Positions 1 to 12,750 of a DNA stretch of 64,000 nucleotides are shown piece after piece; position 1 is the stretch's first letter, and each line of letters begins with the position of its first letter. The position numbers were made by a program, and so were the translations under genes. Source of the DNA: Magnolia sinica (taxonomy: Eukaryota; Streptophyta; Magnoliopsida; Magnoliales; Magnoliaceae); NCBI RefSeq assembly GCF_029962835.1, contig NC_080573.1:37565001-37629000 (forward strand), given 5' to 3'. The notes beneath the pieces are model-generated. The model ran no database searches and was not told the origin of the DNA. It saw only the letters and a program-made list of their open reading frames with translations.

Positions 1-1295
1 CCCGATTGTCCGATGTATGTTCACCATGTATGGACGCTACTACTTGAATCTAGGATACCGACCTTACCAATGGAATCCTATTAACCATGGTACCTTGATC
101 CGCTAAGACTCATTAGCCGGACATGGTGGTATGGGACACCGTGGTCGAGCTGTCAGCCTACGCTGGGGTGACGAGCCTCCCAGTAGTGACCAGTGAGCAA
201 CCAAACTTGTGAGCCAATTATAGTGGTATGGGACACTATATTCGTGCTGTCGGCCTACATTGATTGGTGACGAGTCCTTTGTAGTGACCTCGAGCATGCC
301 TGGACACCGCATTGAGGTGACGAGCCCTTTGTAGTGACCTCGAGCATGCCTGGACACTGCATTGAGGTGACGAGCCTTGGTGTGGTAATGAAGGAATGAT
401 AGACGTGCATTGATTGGTGACGAGCCCTTTGCTACGACCTCAAACCATATGATCGTATGAGATGACTAGGACTGACGACCCTAGAATGGATACTGTTTGG
501 ATGGTGATATGAGGAAGGTATCTTAGCTTCCCAATCCTATTGTATGAAAGGGACTAATAACAACTTGGTAATCATATTCATGCACCGCATTTGCATGTGC
601 TTTGTAGACGTGGCGCACTTTGAGGTGGTGTCATGCGTAACGTAAGATGAAGACGCTGAGGGTGTACGCGTGAGGGCACGCATCATTCTACATACATCCT
701 TGCATTAACAAGAGTACTTAGGACTTGTTTACTTATTCTGCTTTATCATTACTGCTTGATTGAACTGATAACATGTTAACCAGTGCCTTATTGTTCCACT
801 GAGTTGATCACTCACTCCCACGTTCTGGGGCGGTGTTAAACATCCACCAGACTCTGTCTTAGCTACTGATGTTGCAGATGTGGATGCGACTTCTGAGGCA
901 GAGCGGGAGATAGATGATGATGAGGCTGCTTTCTCTTATATGCAGTTTTCAGACGGGTTCTAGCGAGCCTTGTTCTGATGCGCGGGATTCCGGGAGTATT
1001 TTTGGGAAATTAAATGATGTAACTTGATACTTGTAATTTTGATAATAACACTTATATTACAACCTGGTATGTATATGTACTTCAGGGATTTGCACTTGTA
1101 CACATATATTTCTATAAGTCTTCCGCTTGCTTTCTTCACTTATCCCTGAATTATATTTGCTATTAGGCTTAATCTATTCCATGTTTTATGCACTAATACA
1201 GACAACATACATCCATCATTAAATACATTGCATAAGTGATGTTTTGGAACTCGGGAGCTGAGTTATGCTCGACCCCTGAATTTCAGGGCATTACA
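1..1295. repeat. Partial long gypsy-type LTR, right end at 1,295
   Basis: The right end reads GGGCATTACA, the reverse complement of the TGTAACGCCC-type LTR terminus seen at 8,408. Most of this stretch is an inverted, diverged copy of the LTR at 8,408-11,588: blocks shared in opposite orientation include the 'ACTCGGGAGCTGAGTTATGC' area (about 1,250) and the 'CAACTTGGTAATCAT' area (about 560). The left end lies outside the window. No primer-binding site follows 1,295, so this looks like a solo or 3' LTR whose right flank is host sequence. The short reading frames here are not genes. Confidence 0.75.
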
Positions 1296-3712
1296 GTTGA
1301 TGACTGTCCAAAGTAAAGATCAAGAGACATGGGTATCTTTCAAATATAATGATACTGACACGGTTCACTCACATGATACACATGACTTCAATGAGGAGGA
1401 AGAGACTAGTTTATTAGAGTATTAACCCAACTTAGAAACAAAATGTGAGGAAAACGATCCCATCTCACTTGTGAACTGCACTGAATTAGAAGATGATGAG
1501 TATTGGGATGACAGTCATGAGTTTACAGCCCAAATTCTCCTATAATCGATCTCAAGTTTGGCCTAGGTAAATGATTAAGAGGTACAAGAAGTTGTCGACT
1601 ATAATGATATCCTCCACTCATCTGACATGTCTGATTTAAATGTGGAGGATGAGCCCCTTTCAACTGACCCTTCCAACTCTTTTGAGGCGTATTTAGACTA
1701 CTTGATTTGGATGATGATTTGATTAGGGAGATGGATGACTCACTTACTATGACTCCAATATATGAAACTACCCAACAGAGGGCACCAATTGAGCAGTTAT
1801 CCCTTGATAATAAAAAGGCTATATTAATTAATATTAATGAACAAAGTCTTCACATCAATGCGCCTACTGATCCACAATCTGTCCATACAGGGTAAGGCAA
1901 GATACATCCAGTGATGATGTATTCTCACCAAGATGAAGGGCAAGAGAGCACGCTTCACTCAATTCTCGAAGATAATGAAGGAGTAACTGGGTATATCATT
2001 GTAAACCTCAATGTGGAAAACGAGCCCCTCTCAACTGAATCTTTCCACTCTTTGGAAGATTGCTTGACATATTTTACAGATTCAAATGATCTCATGATAA
2101 AAGAAATAATGGATGCCTTGCAAAATAATACCTCGGTGGTTGTTACTGACTGAGAGAACCCTTATTCTGAAGCCCCTCATTCCACAGATCTTGAATGTTT
2201 ACTATTAAAGGAGGAGCTGAAAGTTGAACTAAAGCCTGAAACTTTGAAATATGTTGAGACTACATCACCTACTGAGAATTTCTCTGAATTTTATTTACTT
2301 GTAGTCTCTGATTCACCATGTTGCGCTAACTCTGAAATTTTGTCTTAGGTGAATCATATGTACTTTGGACACCTTAGGAGATTAAAAGGAAACTTTATGC
2401 TGAGGTCCACAAATTTCTCTGAAAAATTATATTTCAGGACATTCAAGCCTATTGCAAAAATGGCTTTTGGATGATCTTGTTACGAAACCTACTAAGAAAT
2501 TTATCAAGATACTGGCCGGAGGAGGAACCTTGCGGCATGACTAAGTAACTTTCCCTTGTTTTCCTAGTTAGTTTTATTGCTTTCAAAGAATTTAGGATTA
2601 GGATGGTTTGCTTTTCGCCATTTAGGATAGTTTGCTTTTTGCTGTTTAGGAAAGTTTGCTTTCTGATGGTTTAATTCTTATGCTAACCCATTTTCACATT
2701 GAGATATTTTGGAGAAAAAAACCCTCAGAATTCCTTCTTCAGGTACTACCTTTACACCACTTCCATTTTCTTTTCATTGCCTCATTTGCATTGAATGCTT
2801 ATCTCTTTTACATCGAGGACAATGTAGATTTTAGGTTGGGGGTGTGGATTAGGTAAGCAAATCAGTTGTTTTCTTAGTCTTTAGGCGAATTTGTGAAAAA
2901 TTTCTGAAATTTTTACAAATTTAAGTAATCTTAAAGTTAATCCATGAATTAGAATTACAAGATACTTAATGTTGATGCCTTTTATCTCTTGGATTTTAGT
3001 CACTTAGGGGATCTTAAAATTAAGTTAAGTCATTGATCCTCGTTTAGAAGTTTTAAACATTGATTGAGTTATGATTTCACATGTCACATCCAGCTTACAT
3101 ATTAAAGTGTCAGTTTGATATTGACTTGTTAACTTAATGATTATTAAGCATGGAAGGAACGAACCTGGGAAATTTGTCCATCATGTTTAATGGGAAGAGT
3201 TGAAAAGAAAGAAAAAGAAAATACCCAGTTAAGAAATACTTGTCGCCGAAAAGGGTTACCTATTAAAGATCTTTAAAAAGGTTGACATAGCGTGAAAGCC
3301 ATCAATGGAAAAATTAAAAGTTGGAGGAATAAAAGAGGAAACTAAAAGATGAACTGTAAGGCAAGTTTCGGTTTAGGTTTTAGTTGTCCTGATTGCTCTT
3401 TTAATTATCAATGTTATCATGAAAGTGACAAATTGAACGTTTGATTGTAATAAGTCTAGACTTCATTATGCACCCATGAAACTCAATGTTTGGAATTGTT
3501 CTAATTGGAGGATTAATGCTTTGAACTTGATGATGAAACTTACCGAGTGCTAAAGTTTTGGAGAAGGTAATGTACAACATTGATGTATTTTAAAATTCTA
3601 TTATTTGGATTATTTTTTTAAAACCACTTGAGCTTATAAAAATTATCGTATGGTTCTCGAAATATTTTTCTCATACTTTGCTCGGGACTAACAAAATGCT
3701 GCTTGGGGATTA
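1296..3712 (+). mobile_element. Internal region remnant of an Athila-like Ty3-gypsy element
   Basis: Degenerate coding sequence (1,296-2,350) is followed by a non-coding 3' region. Two signatures match the better preserved minus-strand element at 15,400-24,789. One is the block around 2,806-2,850 (ACATCGAGGACAATGTAGAT, then TTTTAGGTTGGGGGTG), which is the reverse complement of 18,510-18,560. The other is the border at 3,678-3,730 (TTGCTCGGGACTAACAAAAT, then a purine-rich run, then the LTR start), which mirrors 17,640-17,680. RT, RNase H and integrase are not recognisable, so pol is deleted or too decayed. The 5' side is cut by the LTR ending at 1,295. Confidence 0.7.
1620..2345 (+). pseudogene. 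Degenerate retroelement polyprotein linker (protease-RT interval)
   Basis: Two short open stretches (1,707-1,895 and 1,911-2,153) are acidic and Ser/Thr-rich. About 2,210-2,260 then reads KVELKPETLKYVE, which resembles the conserved 'LKxLPxHLKYA' segment just before the reverse transcriptase of Athila-type elements. The motif NVE-D/N-EPLST occurs twice (about 1,638 and 2,012), so the linker carries an internal duplication of about 375 bp. Stops interrupt all frames. This is a fossil, and the assignment rests on one short motif plus context. Confidence 0.45.
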
Positions 3713-4583
3713 TGTTGAGGGTCAAATATTGCATATTATCCCCTATTTATATCTTAGTTTTATGAGCATGATAATGTTTAATGTTCTATTTTACTCATGT
3801 TTGTGTTGCAAGGTAAATTTAAGAGCTTGGATTGAAAAGGGTGCTAAAAGCATGAATTTGATGCTCAAGAATCACCAAGGCAAGGGATGGATCTTAGGAG
3901 ACCAAGATTGAAGAATTCACATGCCAAAGATCTAAGAAAACTAAGTGACGAATGAAGAGAATCAAAGATTTGAAGTGAAGAAAAGAATCCTGAAATCGTC
4001 CTGAAAAAGCATATTCTAAAACTTTGCATCATTTTGTGAAATTGCACAGAGTGAAGTCTATTTTAGAAAACTGCGTAGAGTGAAATCTATTTTAGTAAAC
4101 TGAATAAATTTGAGGCGGTTTCGAGAATTTTCCAAATAGGTGCGAAAGTTGGAGTTCCACAACTATAAATAGGCCTCCCAAGGATGTTCCTATGCACCTT
4201 CTAGGGTTTAAGGAGTGGAGCAAAAGGGTGGAGAAGCCGTCGCCAATAATTTTTCTTCTTCTTCCTTAGTTGTTTTCTTGCTTTCTTCTAAGGTTTTAGA
4301 TCCAATCATGTCTATGATTGGCTAAACCTCTTAGCTAGGGCTAAGAGGTGAAGCATGTAGTATGATGGGATATTTGTATTACTTTGATTAATGTTTATGT
4401 TGATCTCCATGAATTCTAATTTGATATTTAAGGAATACTTTTAGTTTTTAATGGTTTATTGTGACTCAAATTACAGTAGATCTACAATAGCTTTGAGTAT
4501 CTTCTTTTCCTGATTTGAGATTGTAAAATTAGTAAGTCCCGTTGTTCACCATCATCCCTTGGGCATCGTAGGGTGATGGAATC
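3713..4583 (+). repeat. Athila-like LTR, first part (interrupted at 4,583)
   Basis: Starts TGTTGAGGGTCAAATATTGC directly after a purine-rich tract, matching the LTR start of the minus-strand element (TGATGAGGGTCGGATATTGC on its coding strand). It contains the 'CTTAGCTAGGGCTAAGAGGTGAAGC' type block (about 4,330), also present at 43,840 and, reversed, near 16,040. Interrupted at 4,583 by the solo LTR that follows; the sequence resumes at 12,221. As the LTR downstream of the internal remnant it is the 3' LTR. Confidence 0.7.
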
Positions 4584-6840
4584 TGTAACGCCCCGTGTTT
4601 TCAAAACCCAAGTATATGACTCGTTTTCTAAAAATTCAAGTGTTAACCTTTAAAGATAGTCAAATTCAGGTACAGATACATTTTTTTCTTTCAAAGTTAG
4701 CAGTTTAGTGAAACATGGACAATCAAACATAAAGGAAAATTTGCATTTACATTCAGAATATATGAGCGTCTATCCATAATGACTTATACAAACCAATGTC
4801 CTAATACTTATAATTACAAAATGAAATAATATCGCATGTGAAACAAAGTAAATTATAAGAAATCTTAAGCTGTAAAATCACGCAGCAACTCTTAGGAAAT
4901 ACAATCATGCATCCTCGACAATCGTAACTTGCTCCTTATCAACATGAACACGAATATCATCTGGGCCACCTCTGCTACCTGTACTGTTATATATTTGATG
5001 AATGAGTGGCCAGCTCAGTGTAAATTCTCCTCAACCGCCGCATTATGTAAGCATGGTTATAAAGAAAAAGGCATTCAAAACAATATATGATGTAGACTTA
5101 TTAAATGCATGGATGTATGAGTGCACATCAACTGGGGATGCTCATCCAGTTGGCTTTTGGGCGAAACCCATGCATGTGGCTGGTCACCAGCAAAAGTACA
5201 TCGTACATGCGTAGTGCCAAGATAACCGAAAGCGGGTCGATAGTCGCTGGTCTGGGAGCTAGCGAAATGATACCCCAACTAAATCCTATTAAGCACGTGA
5301 TACAACATCCAGAATTAGCCACCCGTCATCGCCCGTATGCTATGAATGCATGATTAGCCCATCTGTTATTATTCCATTTACAACCAGCCAGTTTAATAAA
5401 ACTCAAAGGTCACTACGGGGGGTTCATCACCTAGCGTAGGCCGACAGCTAGGACATACTGTTCCATGATCACAATCCCCGACTCATGAGACTACCACCTT
5501 AGGATGTTTAATGAAAGTTTATTGATTAGTGGCCAATCATAATTCAATATATGAGTCTTACCATCGCATGGTTATACAAAATAATACATCGAGCCCTCAT
5601 AGGGCAAATACCAAAACTAAGCCACACAGGGCAAATATCAAAACTAAGCCACATAGGGCAGTTATCAAAACTATGCGATAAAAGACCATCCTAAAAAACC
5701 ACTTAAAAACACAGCAACCCATGGATGGTAGGCTCACATCAATATTCCATTTAACCCATCATTCAAGTAACTACTAAGTCGAAGGTCCATTATAAACACA
5801 ATCAATCAAGTTACATCCCAAGTATGCGTGTACATTTATAAGTGGGGTTTCCCCACTGATTAATGTACTAGTTTAAGTTCTATAAGCAATCCACAAGTAA
5901 TCCACAAGCATGAGAAAATATGCAAGATAAATATGAAGCATATAATCTAGCATTCAATTTCAACAACTAGCACATGTAATTATAAGATAAAAATATCAAT
6001 TATCAATTGAAATTAAAATAAAAACTATCACTTAAGCTAATGGGAAAATGAAAAGCTCAAGGAGAAGAAATCATCACCTTATGTTTTGAACCGCCTACGT
6101 CATCACTAGGAGGGGCGTGCGCCCTTAGAGTCGAATCTTACCATGAATTATGAGATTGTACGATTAGATCCAAGTTCGACGCACTATTTAGGGTTAAGAT
6201 CAAAGCCTAGGGTTTGAATTAATTATTTTCAATGTTTTGATGTAGGATTAGGGTTTCATCCTAGAGTTTAATCCTAAGCTTAGATTCTAAGATTTGAATT
6301 CCAGTTGATGTACGATTAATTACAATATTAATTTAATAATTACAAATAATTATTAGCATTAGTGTTATAATTTATATTAGCTAACATAGTAATAATAATC
6401 ATTATGATGATAATTAATATCATGATCTATTATTTATGATAATATTCAAGAGCGATAAATAAGATACTACTATTTAATAACTGTAATTTTGTTTATAATA
6501 GCTAGTTTGAGTATAAATAGTCTACTATTGGCTAATTATATCTAATATTAGTAATCCTAATAAAAATGATAATAACATATTGAAATGATCTAGTTTGGGA
6601 AGAAAGTGTTTACTCACCTACATCAACTCGGTTGGTTTGCTGAGTCGACTCAGGGACGGTTTGCTTGCTTCAAAGCCAGCCCAAGCCCGATTTTGAGTAG
6701 AAATTTAGCAACAGTTGTGGTGTGGAGCCTTTTGTTGGATTCAATTGGTCCTACTTGACCTAGTCCCAAGGAAAATGGTTGAGTCAACTCAGCTGCAATA
6801 GTAGTTCCACAACAGTCCTTACTCTCTCCCCTTTTTCTTT

Positions 6841-6841
<1 letters not shown>

Positions 6842-6885
<44 letters not shown>
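6842..6885. repeat. (CT)n microsatellite inside the solo LTR
   Basis: Uninterrupted CT dinucleotides, about 22 units. Read on the minus strand it gives a spurious Arg-Glu repeat peptide, which is not a gene. Confidence 0.95.
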
Positions 6886-6888
<3 letters not shown>

Positions 6889-8407
6889 GTTGGACGTCCA
6901 GCAGCAAACACCAAGAGCAACCTAACTCGGTCCAATCTCAACTTGGTTTGAGTTGAGCTAGTGCAGCGATGCGCCCTCTCTCTCGTTGGTTCTTCCTCTT
7001 TCTTCTTTCTATTTTTCTCCCTCTATCTTTCCATATGCTAGAAATGCCCAGCAAGATGCCTGGTCAATGGGTTAGCAGCTTGACTCAACCTACACCGACT
7101 CGGTTGGTTTGTTAGCTACCTCCTCCCTGTCCTTCTCTTCATTCTCCTTCTTCTTCTTTTCTTTTCTTGTAGAGAGCACTCGGCAGCTCCAGATGATTTT
7201 GATTAGCGAGTTAGGAAGCTGACCCATTCTAGAACCGGGTCGAGTTGCCCAGTGAGTCCTCACTTAGCAGCGAGTCAGTGTGGCATAAGAATGCTCTCGC
7301 AGTTGATGGGAGCGCAGCAATGACCTCTCTCTCTCTACCTGCGCTTCTTCCTTCCTTTCTTTCTTCTTCCAACTCTGGTCGGTGGGAACTCCGAATCTGA
7401 CCAGAACTCATCCTGAATCGGCGCGACTCGGTGTGGTGCGGCTTGACTCCGAACGAGGAAGAAGCCTCGGCCATTAATGGTGGATTTCTTACCTTTGCTT
7501 CTTTCTTCATTTCCAACTGCGCGGGATGGTTCATATGGATGTCGTGGAGCTTGTAGATGAGAAGTTTTGGAGATCCACATTCATTTAGGTGGTGGGTTCG
7601 AAGAAGAAAACGACCATTTTTCAAGCCGCCACAAGAAATGGAAGAGGATCCTGCTGTTGCTGCTCGATCCTCTGTCTCTTATAGAAAACCCTAGTTCTTC
7701 CTAGACCATTGGATTGAAAATAAATGGTTAGGATTGCACTAGTTTACATCAACCTCTAGGTATGGCTAGTAAAACCAAAACCAGCTGTGGTTTTCTCTTT
7801 ACTACAAGGAAGCCCTAAACCACGTGCATTGGACGGTTGAGATGGGTCTGTTCGAACGATCCAGATCTCACTAGACACCCCTCACATGAATCGCCAACCT
7901 GTCGCACGGAGGCAGTTTCCATTTTTGAAAACGCTTTACGTGTAGGTCTTGTTTGTATCAAGCATCGTGTGCATGCACACGTGCTGCGTCATGGAAAACT
8001 TATCAAGTTTTGGTCGCACGTGGACCCTCTACTAAATGGACGGTTTGGGTCTTCTTGATGGTCGGGGATGGTGGCCCAACGAGCGCCACAACGGACATCG
8101 TTTGTTTAAAACTTCAGCAGCAGAAAAATAGGAGGAGAGAGAAGATCTCTCTTCTTTTAGAGTGTATCGAGCCAACACATGATTGACCAAGCTCTTGGTC
8201 CGGTGCACTGTGGGTGCGTGCTCACTGTGGTAAACACCCTGTGCAATGTGGGGTCCACATTGATGTTGGACAAGATCTACTCCATCAATTCATTTTGGAG
8301 GTCCCAACCAGAGCCTCTAACTAAAAATCAGGTAGATCTAAAGTTTAGGTGGGCCCCATAGCTTGGTTTGGGTCTATTTGTGGACTCACGTCGATCTGAC
8401 ATCGGGT

Positions 8408-11400
8408 TGTAACGCCCTGAAATTCGGGGGTCGAGCATAGCCCAGCCCCCGAGTTCCAAAACATCACCTATGCAACATATGTAATGATGGATGTATGTTG
8501 TCTGTATTAATGCATAAGACATGAAGTAGATTAAGCCAAAACTGCAAACATAATCCAGGGATAGGTAAAATATGCAAGCGGAAGACTGAAGAAATATATA
8601 TATATATATAAGTCCCCAAGATATGTATGCTCTGCCAGGTCATAATTACAAGTGTTTGTCTTAAAATACAAGTATCAAAATGAAATAAACCATTACAAAA
8701 ATAATCCTGAATCCCCGTAGCTCAGGACACAACTCACATGAACTCGCTTGAGAACTGCATAAAGGAAAATGCCTCCTCATCATCCTCATACTCCTGCTCT
8801 GCCTTGTTGGTCGCATCATCATCTGCATCTAAGACAGAGTCTGGTTGGTGTTTAAACACCATCCCAGAACGTGGGAGTGAGTGATCAACTCAGTGGAGCT
8901 TTACAGCAAAGGTTAACATGTTATCAATTCAATCAAGCAGTAATGATAAAGCAGTACAATCAAATATGTCCTAATTACTCTTGTTAATGCAAGGATGTAT
9001 GTAGAAATGATGCATGCCCTCGCCTGCACTCCCTCAGCGTCTTCATCTTACAGCGCGCATGACAACCTTCCGCAGTGCTCCACCACGCCAAAGCACATGC
9101 AATGCGGTGCATGAACATGATTACCAAGTTATTATTAGTCCTTTTCATATAGCAGGATTGGGATGTTAAGGTACCTTCCTTATATCAATTCTCAAACAGT
9201 GATCCATTCTAGGGTCATCAGTCCTAGACAATCTCATATGATGTTATGGTTCTAGGTCGCTGCAAAGGGCTCGTCACCAATCAATGCATGCCTAGTCATA
9301 CCTTAGTTGCTACAATAAGGCTCGTCGCCTCAATGCAGTATCAAGGTATGCTCGAGGTCACTACAAAGGGCTCGTCACCAATCAATGTAGGCCGATAGCA
9401 TGAATATAGTGTCCTATACCACCATAATCGGCTCACGAGTCTGGATTGCTCACTGGTCACTACGGGGAGGCTTGTCACCCTAGCGTAGGCCGACAGCTTG
9501 ACCACGGTGTCCCATACCACCATGCCCGGCTCATGAGTCTTAGCGGATCGATGTACCAAAGTTTACGGGATTTGCACTGGTAAGTTTGGTACCCTAGATT
9601 CAAACAGTAGCGTCCATACATGGTGAACATCCATCGGGCCAATCGGGTTACTTGACGAGCTCGACTAGCACGAGCGCATGTTGAGTTGAACGACATGAAG
9701 TGTGCAAACACTCTGTGTGGCCAAACTACTGCCGACAACCCTAATATGACTCAGGTTCATCAAACACGTCCTATGTGACGAATGAATCTCAGCCACAATC
9801 TCAAAGCCTGTTACCGATTGCCTGGACCATAACATGGCCCCATACACATTCAATCATATCCAATAAGCATATGAAGTAATCAAAACAGGAGTAACCAAGT
9901 AGTCCAATCATAATAGCAAACATGTTATAAGATGCAACATAAACGAGAATCCATACACATGCATTTCATAAGTAAACTTGCATAGAGAAAATCATACACA
10001 TAGTTAACATGGATAGTTAGACTAAGCAATTCATGGAAGAAATAGTACACATAAGTAAGGTAGTTGGGATTTCATATCTCAACTCCCTCATAATTCACAC
10101 TTTACTAAATACGAACTTATTCAGACATTTTCACAAACACTTAGACTATACTTGGCAACATACATCACGTACGTCGGCCATATTACATATTAGGGCAAAT
10201 CTTTTTGACAAGTTGTCGCATGGATAACAATCATATTCCTATGACAAATAATCATGGCAATCACAACGTCAAATTTCAAATGCATATAAATATTTCAACA
10301 AACACATGAATCACACTATTTACAACATAGATTATATATGTACGTAAGATGAAACAGATATTGCATTTGACATGTGAAATGGCACCCACGTCAGTAATAA
10401 ATCATTAACTGACATTGAAAGCTTTGAAAACCATAACCTATACGAATATAGTCTGCATCTTAAACCAGAAATTGCGCAACGGATTCGATTTAGACGATAA
10501 GTCTTCGTCAACAGCAAAAAGACAACCTAGGGCATGAATTAGGTTAGCTACATCAACAGTTAGACTATTCTAAGTCCCAAAATAGGTTAGGGTTTAATTG
10601 ACTTACCCAAAAATGAGATTAAAATCACCGGAATAATGATTCAGATGTGATGGATTAGGTACGTAGAGTAAATGGGAAGAATCCCAAGATGATTCACCAA
10701 CTTCTCTCTCACTTTCTCTCTCTTTTCCTCTCTCTCTCTCTCTCTCTTAGCTAGGGTTTGGAAAATTAGTATGGAATTTGTGAGAGAGGGTTTAACGTAT
10801 TTATATAGGCCTAAAACTGATGGAATTAGCCCCAGGGCCAAGTTATGCTTAGGTTATAACCAAATCGGGTTTATTTCAATTCAGTGGAGTATTTCTGGAG
10901 GTCCTTTTACTGAATGCGGTCGGACTTAAGCTCACTATTATTAGATCTTAAGCAAGTTAAGTGTTCAGTCCGATTGGGTTTCCAGATCGCCCATGGCAGA
11001 CCAATTTCAGTTCAACGGTCACCGAAACTCGATCAGGGCCACAAGTACTGTGACATGTGTGGGCCATCTTCCCTGTTCCGAGGGTGAATTTGGGTTAGAA
11101 TCCAACGGTCAGAATGCTTAAAATCGGCGCACAAGCGACACGACTCAGATTACTTAAATTCATATTTAATTTTCTAAATAAATTCACCATTCCCACACTC
11201 TTCACTTCGGACTCATGCAAATCGTCTCAGGACATCATCTGGACTTAATTTTCGAGGTGATTGTCAAGTCCAACTAGGCGGTCATAATTGTCTAAGTTTA
11301 TCGCCATCGGACTTTCGACGTGCGGTCCAGGTCCGATACAAAGTTTTAAAGTACTCCCGAGAGCAACTGGGTTTAGAGTTGAATCTTAGATTTCAGGGTA

Positions 11401-11588
11401 ATGTAGCGTTAACGATTCTACAGGTTTTGGGTCTTGCAGATCGTATTTAAAATGATTGGTGCTAATTTCACAGGTAATCGAGTTTAGCGCTAGTTAATTC
11501 ACGTTTAATTTCTAAAGGATTTAGTCCTAAGAGAATTCTGGTTAAGGTGGTGCTCGGGTCTTTATACGAAATTTTCCGGGATGTTACA
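8408..11588 (-). mobile_element. Nested solo LTR, 3,181 bp, TSD CGGGT
   Basis: Begins TGTAACGCCCTGAAATTCGG and ends CCGGGATGTTACA. The 5-bp TSD CGGGT is perfect (8,403-8,407 and 11,589-11,593). It lies wholly inside the older solo LTR 4,584-12,220. A minus-strand promoter is suggested by CTATATAAATA (plus 10,797-10,807), followed on that strand by an AAACCCTAG leader and a GA-rich tract (about 10,725-10,765). It therefore probably transcribes leftward, with U3 at about 10.8-11.6 kb. No coding sequence. Its 8,410-9,650 part is the inverted match of 1-1,295. Confidence 0.9.
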
Positions 11589-12220
11589 CGGGTCATCCCA
11601 AATTCGAACATCAACGGTTAAATTATGTCTAGATTTGATCATTAGTGATCCTTAGGATTTCCAACTCTGCCTAAATGAAGATCCTTTGTAGATTTAGTGG
11701 TCTAAGGGCCCAATTGTAATGATTAAGGGATGGATTTGACTCAAATCTCTAGCTTAGAGTTTTATGATTATTGGAAGGCATCTATTTGACCATAACTGTC
11801 AATTTAACAGTCAGGTCGATTCCCTATCCACTCTCCGATGTCCACAAGTTATGTAGATAGACTTTACCTGGGGCTTTCACAATTTAGTGTCCATGTCATG
11901 CAATAGAGTGTTAAATCACCCCACAATAAGTTGTGGACTCAATAAACAGTGGATCTCATAATTTGGGGTCCTAATTCTAAGATGGACGATTGGATTTTAA
12001 CTATCTAGAGAATTAATATCCTAAAGTAAGTTTCTATAATTACGTGATGGTTCGTCTTAAGGATTGATCAAATGGATAGTTTTGATATGTGGATGGGGAT
12101 TATTTTCGACGGTCAGATTTATATTAGAATGAGGGTGAACGTTTGATAAGTTGGGTTAGTGTTCATTTTAAGTTAGGTTACACGGTAACACCCGAGTACT
12201 AAAAAGTATGGGGTGTTACA

Positions 12221-12750
12221 GAATCCTTCCTAATCTTTACAATTCTCTTACTTTGAGATTATGGGATTGGTAAATCCTGTTATTGCCATTGTCTCCTGGG
12301 CATGTTTGGTGATGGAATCCCTGCCAGTTATCATAGTTCTCCTTCATTGAGAATTAGGTCATGGAAGTTCAGAATTGGTTTTATTAATATATTTTCCAAT
12401 CGGATAGAATAGGACTCTAATTCTAATTGTGTTACTTGAATCAAGTAAGAGGGCTCCCTAATCACTACAAGTGGATCCTTGGTACCCTAGTTCCCACCTT
12501 TAAATTCTTACTTTTAATTACTTAATTCACAATTGCTCTCTCAATCACTTCAGAATTAGTTTTACATCTTCTTTTAGTTATACTTCTAGTTAATTTCAAA
12601 AACACACAAGATCAGTCCCTGTGGACAAGCACTAATTGAAGTGATAGACCATTGTTTGAACTGCCCCTGTCAAATTACCCAGTCAATGGTTGCATGCCAG
12701 AGTACCATTCAAACGACCCAGGCGTGAATGAAATCGGGTGATGAGTCCTT
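12221..12750 (+). repeat. Athila-like LTR, second part (resumes after the solo LTR)
   Basis: Continues the LTR broken at 4,583. It shares GGATAGAATA-GGACTCTAATTC and TTGAATCAAGT blocks with the sibling LTR at 44,190-44,240, and ends in a segment (about 12,605-12,625, CAGTCCCTGTGGAC) that matches the conserved end region of this LTR family (compare 44,390). The exact right end is unclear and probably decayed. The left (about 4,520-4,583) and right (about 12,250-12,320) flanks of the break both hold a diverged ~70 bp repeat containing GGGCAT..TGATGGAATC. Confidence 0.6.

Larger units (their letters stand above)
4584..12220 (-). mobile_element. Solo LTR (~4.45 kb) of a gypsy element, itself containing a nested solo LTR
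   Basis: Begins TGTAACGCCCCG and ends GGGGTGTTACA, with an exact 5-bp target-site duplication GAATC (4,579-4,583 and 12,221-12,225). Subtracting the inserted LTR at 8,408-11,588 and one TSD copy leaves about 4,451 bp. No gag or pol is present and the ends are inverted TGTAAC/GTTACA, so this is a solo LTR left by LTR-LTR recombination. A TATA-like CTATAAGAG on the minus strand near 7,675-7,683, followed by 5'-leader-like sequence, suggests minus orientation (weak). LTRs this long are typical of Tekay/Del-type chromoviruses; that placement is inference. Confidence 0.85.

Noticed and set aside
103..357. 84-codon frame on the minus strand
   Set aside because: Lies in an LTR with short repeated words (GTGACGAGCC...); no domain; frames on the inverted copy (9,341-9,738) are not conserved.
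6842..6885. CRISPR or regulatory array
   Set aside because: Simple dinucleotide repeat; no spacers, and the organism is a plant.
6650..6907. Arg-Glu repeat protein
   Set aside because: Translation of a (CT)n microsatellite in an LTR.
7229..7624. 131-codon minus-strand frame
   Set aside because: Inside the 4.45 kb solo LTR; overlapping frames with similar openness and low-complexity Arg/Glu content; no family motif.
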